Part shown: in pieces, positions 1 to 10,800 of the stretch
Layout: the number at the start of each line of letters is the position of its first letter
Position numbering within the stretch: the first letter of the stretch is position 1
Assembly: GCA_013399015.1 (NCBI GenBank)
Contig: VWZX01001666.1
Location: 3,870,677 to 3,934,676, forward strand
Direction: 5' to 3'
DNA length: 64,000 nucleotides
Source of the DNA: Galbula dea
Lineage: Eukaryota > Chordata > Aves > Piciformes > Galbulidae
Notes under the pieces: generated by a model
Databases searched by the model: none
Seen by the model: the letters and a program-made list of their open reading frames with translations, nothing else
Told to the model about the DNA's origin: nothing
Program-made: the position numbers and the translations under genes

Positions 1-1800
1 GAAGTGTGTGGCATATCTGGGTGTGTAACACACTAGGAGTATTTGTTTGTATCGTCTCAAATGAAAGACCTGGACTGCTAAGAAACCTTGGCATTTTATT
101 CCCAATGCTATCCAGTAAAAGATTTTCAATTGTAATTTGTAGGTAATCAGTTGGATAATAGATATAGAATTTTGAGTAATATGTCAGTATTACTCCTTTT
201 GCAGTTGCATTTTATCTTATATCTGAATTTTGTCAATCAGCACATACACAGCAGAATTACTAGCACACATCTATGAGGGTTTTAGGTCTTAATACTTAAA
301 AGCCATTTTGTAACTTGTTGTGCACTAGAAATGAGTTCTTTCCTCTCACATTCTGCACACATATAAGCGAAGCAAATGCATGTGTTGTTGCCTTGGGGCC
401 AAAGTTACTGCTCCTTCAGAACTCCAGTTTGCAATACCTTCTGTTGTGTGCTTCTCCTAATTTCTGTCTCCTGATGTTTGGTGGCAGTTCTGAGAGGTTA
501 TACATAGTCCCATCCTAGCCCAAGTAACCAGTGTCTGAGCCACTGCAGGCAAGTGGTTGTTAATGAGGTGCTTGCCTTGATGTTTTTGTCACAGCTAATG
601 AGGAAAATGTGTGTCTAAACCTCTTGTCCAGTAGAAACAGCATACAGAATGGAGAGAAAAGCTGCTGTAAGATCAACCTCCTATGAGTTGTTTGCTTTTT
701 TGGCTTAGCATCCTGAGGACAACTTTTTTACAAGTATAAACTAGCATTTTTAGACTTCATAAGGAAGTACTGAGACTGTTGTGAGAATCTGAATTTTGGG
801 TTTATTTCTGTTGTCCCCGAAGGTCAATATGTTATATAAAAATGAGCTCCTCTTTCAAAACTGTTTTTCTGTACCTTTAGATTCCTACTTTTATTTTTTT
901 TCTAGGAAGTCTACATACACATTCCTTCCAGACTCTTTTTTGTTTAAATACCTATGGGCTATTATGTTCTAACTAAGAAAAAAACAGTGTTGTGATTGAT
1001 TAATTTAATGCTGGTTAAAGTAGTTATTAGTTAAACCTTTATAGAATGATTAAGTTTCCTTTAACTGTAATTACAAACCATATGGCAACAATTAATTAAC
1101 ATGAACTTTCTCCTTTACTGTTTTGTTGCTAGAATATTGCTGGCAGCTTGCCTTCTTGTCACCTCATAAACAAATAGTAAAACAAACTGCTGCATCAGTT
1201 TTGTAGGCTGATTTATAGCAAGTTTATCAGTGTGTTTGTTCCACTGAAATCCTTGCTAAAAAACAGATTGAACACTTACAGCATAAATTAAGTTCAGTGA
1301 CAGTTAGAAAAATAATTAGCTCGACTCTGCTTTGCCACTGGTGTAAGAAGCTCACACACAAATAGAAAACAGCACTTCACTAAAACTACTGAAATTACTG
1401 CAATTTTGTCTGTTAAGTTGACTTTTGAGTTTTTTAATGTACCTCTGGGTAAGCAAAATGAGAGTTGAGTAGATTTATGAAATTCTGTGTGGATCCTTCA
1501 ATGATGTACTGTGACCTTTAGAAGTGTCTGAAAGACATTAGACCAAGGACAGTTTTAGAGACTGAGTCTGTGGCTTGCAGCTATTTTAAAGTTTCAATGT
1601 GGATTTGATTTAGAAGTGAATTTTTTTCCAAGACCACAGTAAAGAATAAGATTTTTTGGGGCCAATTTTTTGTTTTCCACAAACTGTCACCAGCTGTGAG
1701 TTCAGACCGATAATCAAATGCTGATGAGAAACATAGCAAGTCATTGACACCCAACTAGATTCTAAATGACAATTCCTTCTTTTTATTATTATTATTTTAG
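1..1800 (+). other. MAP3K7: MAP3K7 last intron (3' part)
   Basis: This stretch precedes the terminal MAP3K7 exon and has no coding signal of its own. It is AT-rich and ends in a pyrimidine-rich tract with an ATT microsatellite (about 1771-1798) and the acceptor AG at 1799-1800. I looked here for the exon that comes before the last one in mammals, which encodes the start of the C-terminal coiled coil and is alternatively spliced there. I did not see it, so it should lie upstream of the window. Short open frames (for example 315-518) have no recognisable similarity and look like chance. The intron assignment rests on the acceptor site and the identity of the exon that follows. Confidence 0.85.
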
Positions 1801-1981
1801 ACAAGAACTAATAGCAGAACTGGACCAGGATGAGAAAGACCAGCAAAACACATCCCGTCTGGTACAAGAACATAAAAAGTTGTTAGATGAAAACAAAAGT
1901 CTCTCCACTTACTACCAGCAATGCAAAAAACAATTAGAGGTCATCAGAAATCAGCAACAGAAACGGCCAGGCACATCCTGA
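1801..1981 (+). CDS. MAP3K7: MAP3K7 (TAK1) terminal coding exon, C-terminal 59 residues and stop
   Basis: This is the last coding exon of mitogen-activated protein kinase kinase kinase 7 (TAK1), the cytoplasmic kinase that relays TGF-beta, IL-1, TNF and Toll-like receptor signals to IKK/NF-kB and JNK/p38. Base 1801 is the third base of a codon split by the intron. Gln starts at 1802, the frame runs through the motifs ELDQDEKDQQNTSRLVQEH and DENKSLSTYYQQCKKQLEV, and the stop TGA is at 1979-1981. These motifs are characteristic of the TAK1 C-terminal coiled coil, known to bind the adaptors TAB2 and TAB3. The protein ends in KRPGTS; from memory mammals end in KRQGTS, with Ser rather than Asn a few residues earlier, so this is a near-identical orthologue. 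The kinase domain and all upstream exons are outside the window. The open frame extends back to an ATG at 1766, but that part is intron. Intact, with no frameshift. Confidence 0.97.
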
Positions 1982-4930
1982 TTTCCTGGGACCTTTCCAA
2001 TGAGAAATATGCACAGAAAAGACTGATTTGGATTTTATTTTTTAATTGTTATTCCTTTCCCTTCTTAGGACAACCCCTGAGTGTTAGCTTCTTGGTGTGA
2101 TCTGTATTTGTCTGCTACACTTAACATCCTTTCCTTTTCTTTTGCCTGCGGTGGGTATCCGGTTCAGCAGGTTCATTGAAGGAGGTGAGAAAACAGTGAC
2201 TTGAATGAACCAACAGCCCTCAGTTGAAGGCAAGAGCAGTGGCTGTGTGCATGCTCCTCGTGTGAAGGCTAGCCTAACAAGTGTTAAAGCAGCTGCTACC
2301 TTGTCACATCTTGGGGTTAGGTTTTGGTGTTCCCTCCCTCGGTGAGAGCAAACCAAAATGATTTTGTTCCAGTGTCTCATCTCAAACTAGTGATAGGATG
2401 ATTATTTTCAGGAATTAAAACCAGGCACCAAGCTGCAGAGGTGCTGCTGGCTGACCAGAGCAATCCATCATGCATTAAGGATGCCTTTTACCTGTAGATG
2501 AACTCTTACTTTTTCCACATGCAAAACAGTATGGAAACTGATGCCAGCATCCTTGGTTCAGTGCTTGATAGCCCTGCATTTTGACTAATATTTCTTGTAA
2601 TCTTGCATTCATAAAATATTTGAAGTAAAAGGCTGTTTTTTCTTTACTTTCTTGGGGGGTGGTGACATGCAGTTTCATTTAGTTCCTGGGCAGAAGTTAT
2701 GAAGGTGATTCACTGGTCCCTGCTATAGAAGAGAGGAAGAATCAAAAATATCTGAAAGTGTGTTTTAAACCTTTAAAGCTTTTGTCCCTGTAGTATCTTT
2801 GGGAGAAAATTCAGAAAGCAAATGAATACCAAACCTAAAATACTTGCTCCCTTTATACCACTTCTTGGATTTTAATTTTCTTTCCTGACAACTTATTTGC
2901 TGAAAAACATTTGCCATAAATGTTAAATTGGTTTAGACTGGGAGAGAAGGGTTTGGGAAATGAATTTATTTTAAATAGCAAATTAAGAAATGGAGTTGAG
3001 TATGCAAATAGCAGAAGCTATTAAAAAAAATAAGGAAGATTGCTTAGCTCTCCATCAGGAATCTGAGTTACTCCACTCATTTGAACATAGTTCAAAGGAA
3101 AGTCCATCACAGAATGCCTTCTCCCTTTGTGGCTGAAGAATTGCATTTAATGAACTCAAGCAGAATATGTAATGATCAGTGTCTTTATTTACCATTATTA
3201 TATGGGAGAAAATAACTGCTTCTTTACATTGTGGATTGATTATTTGGAGTATGAATTAACTTTTGAATGGTACAAAAATGAGACACTTATAAATACAGTG
3301 AGATATTATTCCTTACATACTCAGTTGTGAGCAGGGTTTTAGTAATACTCCTTTGCAAAAGGAAAATAGAAAACTGAAGTTTAGCTGCTGAGCCCTCAAA
3401 AATAGAAGAGATGTAATCTGAAATTTGGCTTACCCTTATTTCAAATGAATAATTATTCCTAAGACCCTATGAGCAGAACTTGGAAAAACATTAAGGGCAA
3501 AAATCTCTCAGGATTTTCTCCTCCCTGTCTACCTGATAAAAACCATTAATGCTGTTGTGCTGATCTGTGAACAGCAAAGATGACAGTTTACTGAACAGTG
3601 TCAGCCTGTCTTGAACATGTATCTATTGCTGGCAAAGCTTTGGGAGTGAGAAACCCTTCCCTCATTTTATTGAAACAAATGAAGGGTTATCATTCCCAAA
3701 ACCTTAGCAGATAATTTGATTAGTTGGCTGAAACTGATCTTGGGATCAGCTTAAGGGCACACATATTTATAGCAAAATGTAATTGGCTGAGAAAATAACT
3801 GTAGTATTAGGAATAGCACAAGTTATCCAAAGCATTGCTCTTCACATACATCTGTCCATCTACCAAAATGGACACACTTGGTGAGCAGCAGCTTACTTAG
3901 CATGTGCTGAAGCATGAAGTAGAGCAGCATAAGTACTAATGCTCAACTTCAGATGCATGGATGATTATTACCTGCACAAATTCATTTCCCAGGGCAGTTT
4001 TTGCAGTTTGCCCTGTCATAAATCAGACACATTTAGGGTGAATCAGTGTTGTGTATGAAAAGACACTGCATGGCAAAGTTTGACTAGTAAAAGTGAATGC
4101 AGGGCTAACTTAATGGTACACAATACAGAAGTCTCTTCTAACAGTTCCTGATGACTTCTCAGGGTTTCCATTCAAAAGGAATTCAGATTGTAAAATAACT
4201 GTGCTACCATGCAGTGTTGAGCTCTGCTCCATTCAATAGCTGGGTTATATTGCTCTTGTCATTTTCCAAGAGAATTTGGAGTTTGACCTTTTGCCTTCAG
4301 ATTGTCCCTTTCTTATTCCCACCAAAACTTTGCCCAGGTTTCTCAGTGAAGTGTTCTGTGTGGCAAAATCCACGTATCATAACAAACTGCAAGGGTAGCA
4401 TATGGTGGTTTGGGCTAAGAAGAGTTTAACAGCTTAACTTTTAGTGACCTTTATTATTTTCAGAAGGCTATTGTTTTAAAGTTGTTTACAGATGTACTTT
4501 TATTTTTCTGTTAAACTATCTGGAGTGTTCAGGATTTCTTTTTTCATGTATCTCTTGTCCAGTTAAAGCTGTTCCTCTAATAACAGAGGTGAAACACCTA
4601 CTTTTGTCTGGGTACTGCCTTCTCAGAAAAGGTGACAGGCTCTGCTTTTTGTTACAGTATGTGTTCTGTAAAATTTTGTGTAATTGAAAGTATGCTTCTG
4701 TACACTATGCAGTTCTGCCAGAAATGTTTTTGGGGGTTGTTTGGTTTTTTTTAGGCTTTTTGGTTGTTTTTCTTTTTTTCTGATGAGAAGTTGAAGATTG
4801 TAATTCAAAACTTGTACATAAATGGTGAATGATTTCATATGATTCAGGAATGAGCAGTGTGGCTTTCTGCTACAGGGTTTTCTTGCCTTGTCAGGAATCT
4901 AATGAATAAAAACTGAGAGACTTCCACAAA
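1982..4930 (+). other. MAP3K7: MAP3K7 3' untranslated region (3' end approximate)
   Basis: This is the AT-rich sequence following the MAP3K7 stop codon. The first canonical AATAAA after the stop is at 4905-4910, so the simplest transcript has a 3' UTR of about 2.9 kb ending some 15-30 bases downstream. The weaker variant ATTAAA occurs at 3020-3025 and could serve a shorter form. The region contains several ATTTA pentamers and, at 4813-4820, TGTACATA, which matches the Pumilio consensus TGTANATA. Open frames on either strand here (for example 2084-2380 minus and 2475-2678 minus) resemble nothing I recognise. The 3' boundary is inferred from the signal alone; cDNA evidence would fix it. Confidence 0.6.
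4905..4910 (+). terminator. MAP3K7: Probable main poly(A) signal of MAP3K7
   Basis: Canonical AATAAA, the first after the stop codon. A GT-containing stretch (about 4930-4936, TGTGTAG) lies 20-25 bases downstream, as expected for the downstream element. This is a sequence match only. Confidence 0.5.
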
Positions 4931-5916
4931 TGTGTAGTAATGGCCCCACACTTGCCAGGGCATCCTTCATCTCCAGTGGGATCCCACACAGGGTAAGGGA
5001 TAAGCATCATGCAGTTGTTCCCACCACCAAAAGAAGATTCTTCTGCCATTAGCTCTTCCCTTCCTGTGTGCAGCAGTGGGGTGTAGGATGAGTAGCCTAC
5101 TGCTAGCTGAGTGTTGGAGGTATTTTAAGAACACCACATCTTTCATTGGGATGCTCTGCAAAAAGATAGGTGCTTGTCTTCTGTTGCTCAGTTTGGATAA
5201 ATGCCATTCCCTGGAACTTCTCTGGTTTGTTCATAATGGATTTTACTGCTTTAGAGTTTCTGTTGCTGTGCCACAGACAAAGATAACTCCCTAACTGTCT
5301 CCTTGCCTTTGAAGAACACAAAATGGTGCTTCAGATCTGCTCTGAGCTGCTTGGAGCAACTCAGCCATTTCAGGTGCCCTGCAGGAAGGTTTGAAAGGAT
5401 AAGGGCAAAAAAGTTGCAGCACACTCAGCCCCTCAAAATATGGATTTCCCTGTGGTGAACTGCTTCAAGAGGAGGATCTTACAAAAGTAAGCCTGTGTAT
5501 GTGTATACCCCCAGGTATGCAGACTGTACTTGTGTGTATAGGTATCCAGAGCTGCCTATATCAAATCAGAATTGATAAGGTAGCCTGTTATTTCCAAACT
5601 CTGAGCTTTCTGTGCTTGGCTTTTATTCACTTTAATAATGGCACCAGATGAGTGATGCTCTAAGCCTGTGAGGATCAAGTTCTGTAGAGACAGATAAATA
5701 CAGGTGGGTATATGAGAGCACATCAGTTATTTTCTGTGCCCATGTAACCCTCCCCTACTTTTCTTGCAGGGATAATTCAGATCTCTCACCACTCTTGGAC
5801 AGATTTGCCATAAATGTTAGGACTTTGGACCTGCATCCTGGCTCTGGTCATGGAGGTGTACTTCATGAAAGGGCAAAAGTGAATTTAGACCCAATACTTT
5901 AAATACTTTATTTATT

Positions 5917-5980
5917 AATAAAATACTGTCTTAAAATCCTTACAGAGCACTGCTAATCCTATGGCTTTAACCTAAATAAA
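5917..5980 (+). terminator. Candidate distal poly(A) signals, AATAAA at 5917-5922 and 5975-5980
   Basis: Two canonical AATAAA hexamers lie 53 bases apart in an AT-rich patch. The second is followed by a T-rich run (about 5986-5993) and then a GTGTG-containing stretch (about 6002-6006), a plausible downstream element. They could end a longer MAP3K7 3' UTR of about 4 kb. Chance hexamers are common in AT-rich DNA. Confidence 0.35.
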
Positions 5981-7858
5981 GAAAAGGTTTTTATTCACAG
6001 CTGTGTGCTTCACACTGCCTAGTTAAAAATTTGAGGTGCTTTAAAGGATAGAAAGGTCTCATGTTTACATAATTACACATGCTTTGGCAAAAGCCCCATT
6101 CCAACTGGGATAAAGGCAGCCCAGCTATTCTTATGCTTGGGAACTGTTGCCTTTTAGGGACAGAAGGAGAGGGGCACATTCTTGCATTATAAGATGTTGA
6201 AAGCATATTCAGCATTGTGAGGCAAAAGACTCTGGGAGAGGCAGACCTGGAGGTGAGCAGAGTGGAGCCCCTGCCTCCTTGCTGTGAGACCACAGCTCTT
6301 TGCCAGTGCTGTGGGAGGTGAGGGGTGATGCAGAGCACCCCACCTTTGGCTCCCTAACAGTGCACAGGCTGCAGCTGTGGATTTTGGCTTTCCTTGGGCC
6401 TCTTCCTGTCCTTAAGCAGTGGGAGCTCCCTGTGTAAATACAAATCCATTAAGACTGACAGGCAGAGTGGTGAAAATGTAATGGTTCTCCCTTTTCCCAG
6501 CCATGCTTTTCCCTCCCACTGCACATAGGCTGTTCTCCTCTGGTGGTGATGCAGACGACCAGGGAGTGACCTGCATTCATACAACCTATGGGCTGAGCAG
6601 GTGGAATGGGACATGATTGTAGCCTGCAGCAGAAAATCAGAAGAAAAGCCCTAGTTATAGGAGATTTGAAGGATCATATGATGAGGTGGATAAGCCTAGA
6701 AACTTTGTCCCTTTATGTTTTGCTGAGAAGCAGCAAGGTGGACTTCAGCTGTTGAGCTGCCTTTGAGTGACATGCAAAGCCACCATGACTGTCCTGGTAG
6801 TTCCTGTTGTGTAAAAAGAGTGGTAGGCAAAAAGCTTCTTAAGAAAAGGAGGAGAGCTGTTTACACTGAGCCTTTTCTGCAGCATTACTGGTGTCAATCA
6901 TACACCTTTAAGACTACTCAGACTCCCTTCCAAAAGTAGGCAAAGTTACAGAAATTAGGCTATGAGAGAGACTTGGGAATTAAGAGAATTGTTCTGTCAT
7001 CTGAGGAGATCCATAGTTGCCAAGCTGTCACTGCAGAACTGTTCCTGTGAACATCTTTGTTCTCCAAGGCCCCAGAAGAGCCTGCCTGTGCCCATCACCA
7101 GAGGATGACTTGAACAGCTGTCTCCAAAAAGTTAAACCTGGTACGTGCAAATCAGCCTCTTATTAAAGTTCCTTACATCATCATTAGCAACGTGGCTAGG
7201 GCATGGCTGGGAATTGTTCATGAGGTAGGAGGTGAAGCTAATTTAGCTTGTCCTCTGAGGGCTGCCTGGGGGGTGTGGGGCTGCCAGGCACAAACTGCTT
7301 CTGTCAGTAAAGTGCTTGAATAGGACCTAAGAGGCAGAGATGGCACAAGGAGCTGTTTTGGTCAGTGCACCTGTGCTTTACATCAGTACAGTGCCATTGC
7401 TGAATGTTAGCAGCCTGCTGGTGAGAACCCTGCTGCTGGTTTTCATTAGAGCTCTTTAACCACCACTGCAGGTGTCCTGAGTGCTGGCAGACACTGAAGC
7501 TGTAGCACAGGGTGAGGTTTAGAGTGATCTTTTTAAGTTCATCAGAAACACTAGGTAGTAAGAGATGGCTGAGGAGGGATTTGGTTTATTTGTTTTGGGA
7601 AAAACAAAATGAAAAGAAAGGGTGAGAGTCACTGAGTGCCCTGTATCCCACATCTCTGGGTCAGGGAAACACAGCTGTAGCCTTGGCACAAGCCCTACTC
7701 TGAGTGCACCATCAAAGGAACGGGGTAGAGGCTTTCATGGTTGCTCTCCTGAGGGCTCTGATTTCTTAGACCTGAAAGGAGAAAGAGGAAAAAACCTTAT
7801 CAACAGAGCTGGGGGCCCAAATTTGGCTGCCTTGTTGTTATTTTGCATATTATGGCAT

Positions 7859-7880
7859 GTACACACACACACACATACAC
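7859..7880 (+). repeat. AC dinucleotide microsatellite
   Basis: Seven uninterrupted AC units from 7861 to 7874, followed by ATACAC and a C run. It is short and probably only mildly polymorphic. Confidence 0.9.
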
Positions 7881-10800
7881 CCCCAAAGGTGCTATAAGTC
7901 AAACTGAGTGTTCAATCTCAGCTGCTCTAATTCTGTGGGTTTAGAACCATGTAACCTGCATCTCCTGGGCAAACCTCAGCCTTTACTGGCTTTGGGCAGG
8001 TGCAGCTAAGGGCTTTTCCTTCCCAAGGGAGGAAGGAGCCACTGTACTCCTGTGAGAGCTACCAGCAGCAGCCCATTCTTTTCTCCAAGTCAGTGACTTG
8101 AGCAGGGTGGGAGGGACAGATGAATGTGCCCCTCCATAAAGCATAAATTTGTATCTGACTACTTCAGGAGCAGGACACCAGGCTAAGAGTTTGATGTCTT
8201 CTTTATATAATCCTATTGTAAATCATGAAATGTGAGAAAAGGGATGAACATTAAGACTCTAGCTTGAGTTTAATTGTCTGAGAGCTCAGATTTAGGGGAT
8301 TTTTTTTCTTTCCTTGATGCCAAGTCTCAGAGCTAGAAGAGGAGCTAGCAGATAAAGCTAATTGTACACAGCTTTCTGTATTCTATCCAGCTGCTACAAG
8401 TTTAGTCTCTGCCAGTGAGGCTCATGTACAGAGATTAGGCAGTTGCTAAAGAAAGTCATAAATCTAATTACAAAGAAGATGGCTCTAGAGAATGTTAGCC
8501 TTTACTTGGTTTATTTGGGAGCAGACTTTGTAATAGTGAAATGAGTTATTTTCGGAGTATCTTTAGTAGGGAGAACAGGAGTCTAACAGTGGATGTTGAT
8601 GTTACAAGTTTTTAAGCAGCACTGTGGCTTTGCTTGCCTGAGTGATTACTTCTGGTCTGGATATTGAAATTGCTGGGGAAAGGTGGAGCTTTGGGTTCAC
8701 AGAATGGAATCTGCAAAGTCCATTTCTGAAATCCAAACAAGAAAAAGATTCTGAAATCTCAAAAGTTGTCAAGAAACATGAAGGAGAATGCCAGGGAGGA
8801 AAATCAATTTGTACTCAATTTGGCACATTAATCCAGATGTCTAAAACTGGCTGGGCAGGGAAGCAGATAGTTTGTTATCCTCACACCTGCAGGAAGGAGA
8901 TGGTGTTCCAAAGAGTTTGCTTTTTCCAACTCTTGTCTTTGGGTCTGAGAGGTTGTTACTCTTCCAGCAAACCATGCTTGATCGAGACCCTTGCAGTGTC
9001 ACAACTCCAGACAATATCACATGCTTTGCTCTCTAACAAATATCACAGTCCTAAGACAGCAGAGTATTTGATCAGTAATCATTTGGGGCAGGGGCAGGGA
9101 GAGGGTATGTTCTTCCTCAATTCCCAGGAAAGTCTCTGTAGTCCATAGCAGCAGCTGCAATGGCCAAGTTCCTTACAAATGGTTCATAGTGACAAGCAAC
9201 TTGCTGCTTAAGGTTTCTTTCTTTGAGTTGGCTTCTTGCACCAAAAGACAGCATTTCTCATAATTACATATTGCCCCCTCCAGAAAACAGAATAGAATAA
9301 ATTAAAAGGTAAACTCTACATTAACATTCCAGAGATCTGAAGTCTGGATCACTTGTTAAAGTGATGTTAAAGTCCATGCTGGCAGTGTACCTATATCATT
9401 ATCTATCCTCTACCAGACAGAGCTGCCAAGTCTCAGGAGTCTTTTTTTTGCTTGCAGGATGAATGAGCTGAATGTTTTAAAAAGTGCTTAGAAGAAGTTT
9501 CCAAGTGCTGAGTGGTTATGTTGTGGTTCAGTGTCCCTCCTGCTGTGTAATGGACAAGTGTGCAGCAGCTCTAAAATACGCCTGAAATACAGAAGCACTC
9601 GGGCGAGGCATTTACTCTTCTGGATTCAAGCCACCACAGCAGCACTCCCCACTGTGAAGGTTTTTGCAAGATCATCACCAGAGATTTCTCAAATCTCAGT
9701 GCCATCAGCTCCCTTATCTGCCCTGTGGTCCAGCCTGAGCATGTCAAGAGGAGAGAAGTGTCTATCTCCACAAGCCAGTCAAAATGTGAATGCAACATCA
9801 GTGTTACTGCACTGCATAAAAATACTGCTGTACAGGCTGCAATGTGTTCACTTACTCACTTGGCATAAATACAGATCCCTTAAGAATCAGATGATGAACA
9901 CTAAGCACTTTGAGCTCTCCTGAACCTTTATGATCCAGTGGCTGGTATTTAGTTGGACTAATGTTCCCCATGGTATCTGTTCAGCCCTAATTGTTGTTCT
10001 GTGAGTGATGATAATGCACTAATGCTGCCTTCCCTTTCTTTAAGGCACAGCAGGCTTCAAACATTTTCAACGTGATTGTAAATAAGCTATGACTCTAGGG
10101 ATCTTTCTTGTTTTGGTCTGAAGAGATGTGGGAAAGAAATCTACAGGTTCCTTTATATTTTCAAGAGCTGAGCATGCCTGGCAAGGTTGGAAAGCCTACC
10201 CCAGTTTGTCAGGGCAGCAGCAAGTGGAAGAAGTTCTCTGTCACAAGGCTCAGGGTTGTGAAGGGATGATGCTGTCTCTGCTGAGTATGTGGCTATTTTT
10301 GTCACACTGACCATTTTCTCAGACCTCAGCCTCAAAGCAGGTAAGTGGAGGGGTGGTAGAAGTATTTACAGAGACCATTTCTCCCACTTGCTTTACAGGC
10401 AAGAGGGAGATGTGTTCCTCCACAGTGATCCAAGCTGTGAGCCTAGTTTAGATGATGCAGGCCACAGATCTCTGCCTTGCACTCCAGGCTCTCCATAGAC
10501 TGCACAGGTGGATCTGGGAGAGATTACTCTCAGGTGCCTTTAGCATTTATGAATACACCCAAGAATTCCACATTTGTCAGCATCTGCCAATGAGGAACAG
10601 CAGAGATGATACACCCCTTTTGACCTATTTGTTATATTTGTGCTGCTTGAACATGTTCTGGACCTTTAAATCATTTGCTAGACAAATAACATACTTGGCC
10701 TGCAGTTTTCACACTGAGAGTGTAGCATAACTTGTCCTGTTATTTGGCCCAATCTTAATGTTCATTAGCCAGGCTTGTCTGATTATCCCTAGAACTAATA

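Noticed and set aside
1766..1800. Upstream ATG at 1766 extending the MAP3K7 exon frame
   Set aside because: It lies before the acceptor AG at 1799-1800 and encodes a Tyr run from the ATT/polypyrimidine tract; it is intron.
1..1800. The penultimate, alternatively spliced MAP3K7 exon
   Set aside because: I searched for the conserved coil-start residues in all plus-strand frames and did not see them; it should lie upstream.
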